Below, piece after piece: positions 6,623 to 7,746 of a DNA stretch of 7,746 bases. Position 1 is the stretch's first letter. The number at the start of each line of letters is the position of its first letter. The notes under the pieces are model-generated. The model made no database searches. It saw nothing but the letters and a program-made list of their open reading frames with translations, and was not told the DNA's origin. This DNA is from Thermoplasmatota archaeon. GTDB lineage: Archaea > Thermoplasmatota > Thermoplasmata > GCA-020350865 > JAUVCJ01. The position numbers and the translations under genes were made by a program. The DNA is taken from assembly GCA_030595765.1 (NCBI GenBank), contig JAUVCJ010000105.1, positions 1 through 7,746 on the forward strand. Direction: 5' to 3'.

Positions 6623-7279
6623 TCAGTTCATATGACCCTGCATACCGCATTTAGGGCACTTGACAATACCAGTTCCATCCCGATTTGCCAAAAGGTCGAA
6701 TTCATGGGTACATTTTGGGCAAGCAAGCATTTGCACCGGTACTGCTTCTACCACTGCGATCTTTGCAGGCTTCTTCTTTTTCTTGGGTCCTATGGTGCCC
6801 TCGTCCCCAGGAACCATGCCAGCAGTCTTTTTGTAGTCTATGACCGCTCCGATGGAAACCATCAGGAATCCCAATATCAGCAATGTATTGCCAGCCTCAG
6901 TTGTGAGGGTTACGTTGAGGGTGGGGCCAGAGGTCTGAAGCCCATCCAGTAGGTAAGCTACCATATAGTATAGGGAAATTGGAAGGACGATCACAGGGTT
7001 CATCCTCCTCCATCCGTTAGCGGACTTGTGATAGAGCGGCATGTTGTGGAATAGTAGTATCCAGAAGAAAACTGCCAGCAATAGCGGGGCAAGACCCCAG
7101 AACCCATTATAGATCGGGTCGAACAGGGAGTAGGTCTTTATCTCCATCCAGGCTCTTTCAGCATGCCAGATCTGTACTGTCCTGTAGGCCATGAAATTGG
7201 CTATCACGATCAGAACTGTTCCCAGCAAAGCAAGCTTGGTCCCTTCGTTCCATTTGCTCCAGTTTCGCAGTGGGGCCAT
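6623..7279 (-). CDS. Four-helix membrane protein with C-terminal zinc ribbon, function unknown
   Basis: I do not recognise a named family. The 218-residue product has four hydrophobic segments at about 15-33, 59-77, 95-114 and 130-148. A charged linker follows with a KKKKK run at 166-170, then a C-terminal zinc ribbon with C187, C190, C208 and C211 in CPKC and KCPKCGM. By the positive-inside rule, both the N-terminus (R5, K9) and the ribbon should face the cytoplasm. The linker between TM1 and TM2 is aromatic-rich. Membrane proteins ending in a single zinc ribbon are common in Thermoplasmata-type genomes, and most are uncharacterised. The ATG start is supported by a TATA element about 26 bases upstream and no Shine-Dalgarno site, so the mRNA is probably leaderless. 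It converges on RaSEA with an 11-base gap. A sensor or scaffold role is conceivable but unsupported. Confidence 0.85.
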   Translation of the reverse strand: MAPLRNWSKWNEGTKLALLGTVLIVIANFMAYRTVQIWHAERAWMEIKTYSLFDPIYNGFWGLAPLLLAVFFWILLFHNMPLYHKSANGWRRMNPVIVLPISLYYMVAYLLDGLQTSGPTLNVTLTTEAGNTLLILGFLMVSIGAVIDYKKTAGMVPGDEGTIGPKKKKKPAKIAVVEAVPVQMLACPKCTHEFDLLANRDGTGIVKCPKCGMQGHMN

Positions 7280-7300
7280 GGTTGAGGGAATTATTTCCAG

Positions 7301-7310
7301 AATAATAAAG
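7301..7310 (-). promoter_or_regulatory. TATA box for the membrane-protein gene
   Basis: On the minus strand this reads CTTTATTATT, centred about 26 bases before the ATG at 7279. That spacing predicts a transcript starting at or near the start codon. The gene therefore has its own promoter and is probably not co-transcribed with the proline-rich gene upstream. Confidence 0.55.
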
Positions 7311-7350
7311 TTTGGGATAATTATGTCCTTTTTGACTGAGAGTTGCTGGT

Positions 7351-7587
7351 AATTATCACATTCAGGTAGCCGGAGCTATTCAGGAGGTAGAGGGCAGATA
7401 ATTGCCTTTTATCAGACAGCCGGAGTTATTCGGGAATTAGGTGCTATTCAGGAAGTGGAAGGCAGATAATTGCCTTTCATCAGACAGCCGGAGCTATTCG
7501 GGAATTAGGCGTTATTCAGGAAGTGGAAAGCGGACAATTGCCTTTCCACAGGTAGCGGGAACTATTCAGGAGGAGGCGGAGGCAGGT
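7351..7587. repeat. Tandem repeat array overlapping the 3' end of the proline-rich gene
   Basis: Two 68-bp units, 7400-7467 and 7468-7535, differ at 7 positions, and all 7 differences are transitions. They are flanked by shorter relatives at 7351-7399 (49 bp) and 7536-7587 (52 bp), each lacking part of the unit. A core decamer YTATTCRGGA starts at 7376, 7426, 7444, 7494, 7512 and 7562, giving alternating spacings of 50 and 18 bases. The copy at 7562 is the stop-codon region of the minus-strand proline-rich gene. On that strand every copy reads GAATAG or GAATAA. The array fills most of the 282-base gap between that gene and the membrane-protein gene, and no other gene is seen there. Confidence 0.85.
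7523..7549. other. Perfect 8-bp inverted repeat downstream of the proline-rich gene
   Basis: GTGGAAAG at 7523-7530 pairs with CTTTCCAC at 7542-7549 around an 11-base loop. It starts 12 bases past the stop of the minus-strand gene, so it could form a hairpin in its 3' UTR. No T-run follows, so a terminator call would be weak. Confidence 0.5.
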
Positions 7588-7746
7588 AATCACCATCATC
7601 AGGCGGGGGTGGCTGGTAATACTCATCGTCAGGTGAGGGCGGTGGAGTGGGTGGAGAATATGGATCGGGTGGTGGAAGGTCCCATGCATCAACTTCGGAG
7701 GACACTGGTTGTGGCTCAGGTACAGTATCATTTGCTGTCTCGGTCT
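7562..7746 (-). CDS. Proline-rich acidic C-terminal tail of a protein running off the right edge (partial)
   Basis: Only the last 60 residues are in view, and the frame has no start codon inside the window. It reads from the right edge to a TAG at 7562-7564. The tail is built from proline clusters alternating with acidic and tyrosine residues: DLPPPDPYSPP, then PSPDDEYYQPPPPDD, then GDYLPPPPPE at the end. Forty-one residues back from the stop is a single tryptophan in DAWDLPPP. Codons vary while the P/D/E/Y pattern holds, which supports this frame over the competing one that has an ATG but gives a His- and Leu-rich product. Such tails suggest a disordered, extended C-terminus, perhaps of a surface or cytoskeletal-like protein. 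The function of the main domain cannot be told. Confidence 0.7.
   Translation of the reverse strand, partial: TETANDTVPEPQPVSSEVDAWDLPPPDPYSPPTPPPSPDDEYYQPPPPDDGDYLPPPPPE

Noticed and set aside
6771..6784. T-rich tract as a terminator for the RaSEA gene
   Set aside because: It lies about 160 bases past the stop and is explained by the lysine-run codons of the opposing membrane-protein gene; a terminator role is possible but not supported.
7351..7587. CRISPR array
   Set aside because: The units are contiguous 68-bp copies with no unique spacers, and there are no cas genes nearby.
7516..7731. Minus-strand open frame with ATG (His- and Leu-rich)
   Set aside because: The frame ending at 7562 gives a coherent proline-acidic protein over the same bases, so this is its shadow.
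1..7746. A defence, mobile or otherwise new multi-gene system
   Set aside because: All complete genes but one have housekeeping assignments, and no transposase, integrase, nuclease, toxin or phage-like gene is present.

Overview
The window is a compact, mid-GC stretch that looks like a euryarchaeal chromosome, most plausibly from the Thermoplasmata or a related lineage. The archaeal assignment rests on three things: a translation initiation factor aIF2-beta with a zinc ribbon and a TRAM tail, a radical SAM enzyme of the archaeosine tRNA-modification pathway, and TATA-type promoters placed about 26-31 bases before start codons that lack a usable leader. The finer taxonomic guess is inference from gene style only.

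Layout. Positions 1-4587 (+ strand) form one tightly packed operon: the end-truncated purL, then purQ, then a dihydrolipoyl dehydrogenase gene (lpd). The gene gaps are 1 base each, and both downstream genes use TTG starts behind strong Shine-Dalgarno sites. PurL and PurQ together make formylglycinamidine ribonucleotide (FGAM), the fourth step of purine synthesis. The role of lpd beside them is not explained by any neighbour in view. Next comes a convergent gap, then aIF2-beta on the minus strand (4677-5294). A 291-base divergent intergenic region follows, holding two promoters, a 20-bp tandem repeat and a TTG-rich repeat. The RaSEA-type radical SAM gene is next on the plus strand (5586-6611). 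An unrecognised four-helix membrane protein with a C-terminal zinc ribbon follows on the minus strand (6623-7279). Last is the C-terminal end of a proline-rich acidic protein that enters from the right edge on the minus strand (7562-7746); its reading frame has no start codon inside the window.

No mobile element, CRISPR array, RNA gene or defence system is visible, and the genes are mostly housekeeping. The unusual content is repetitive. There is an 11-residue tandem repeat inserted near the C-terminus of PurQ. Short tandem repeats sit between aIF2-beta and RaSEA. A regular repeat array lies at 7351-7587, in which a decamer recurs six times with alternating 50/18-base spacing, and its last copy is the stop-codon region of the proline-rich gene. 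The repeat units of this array meet at inverted repeats.
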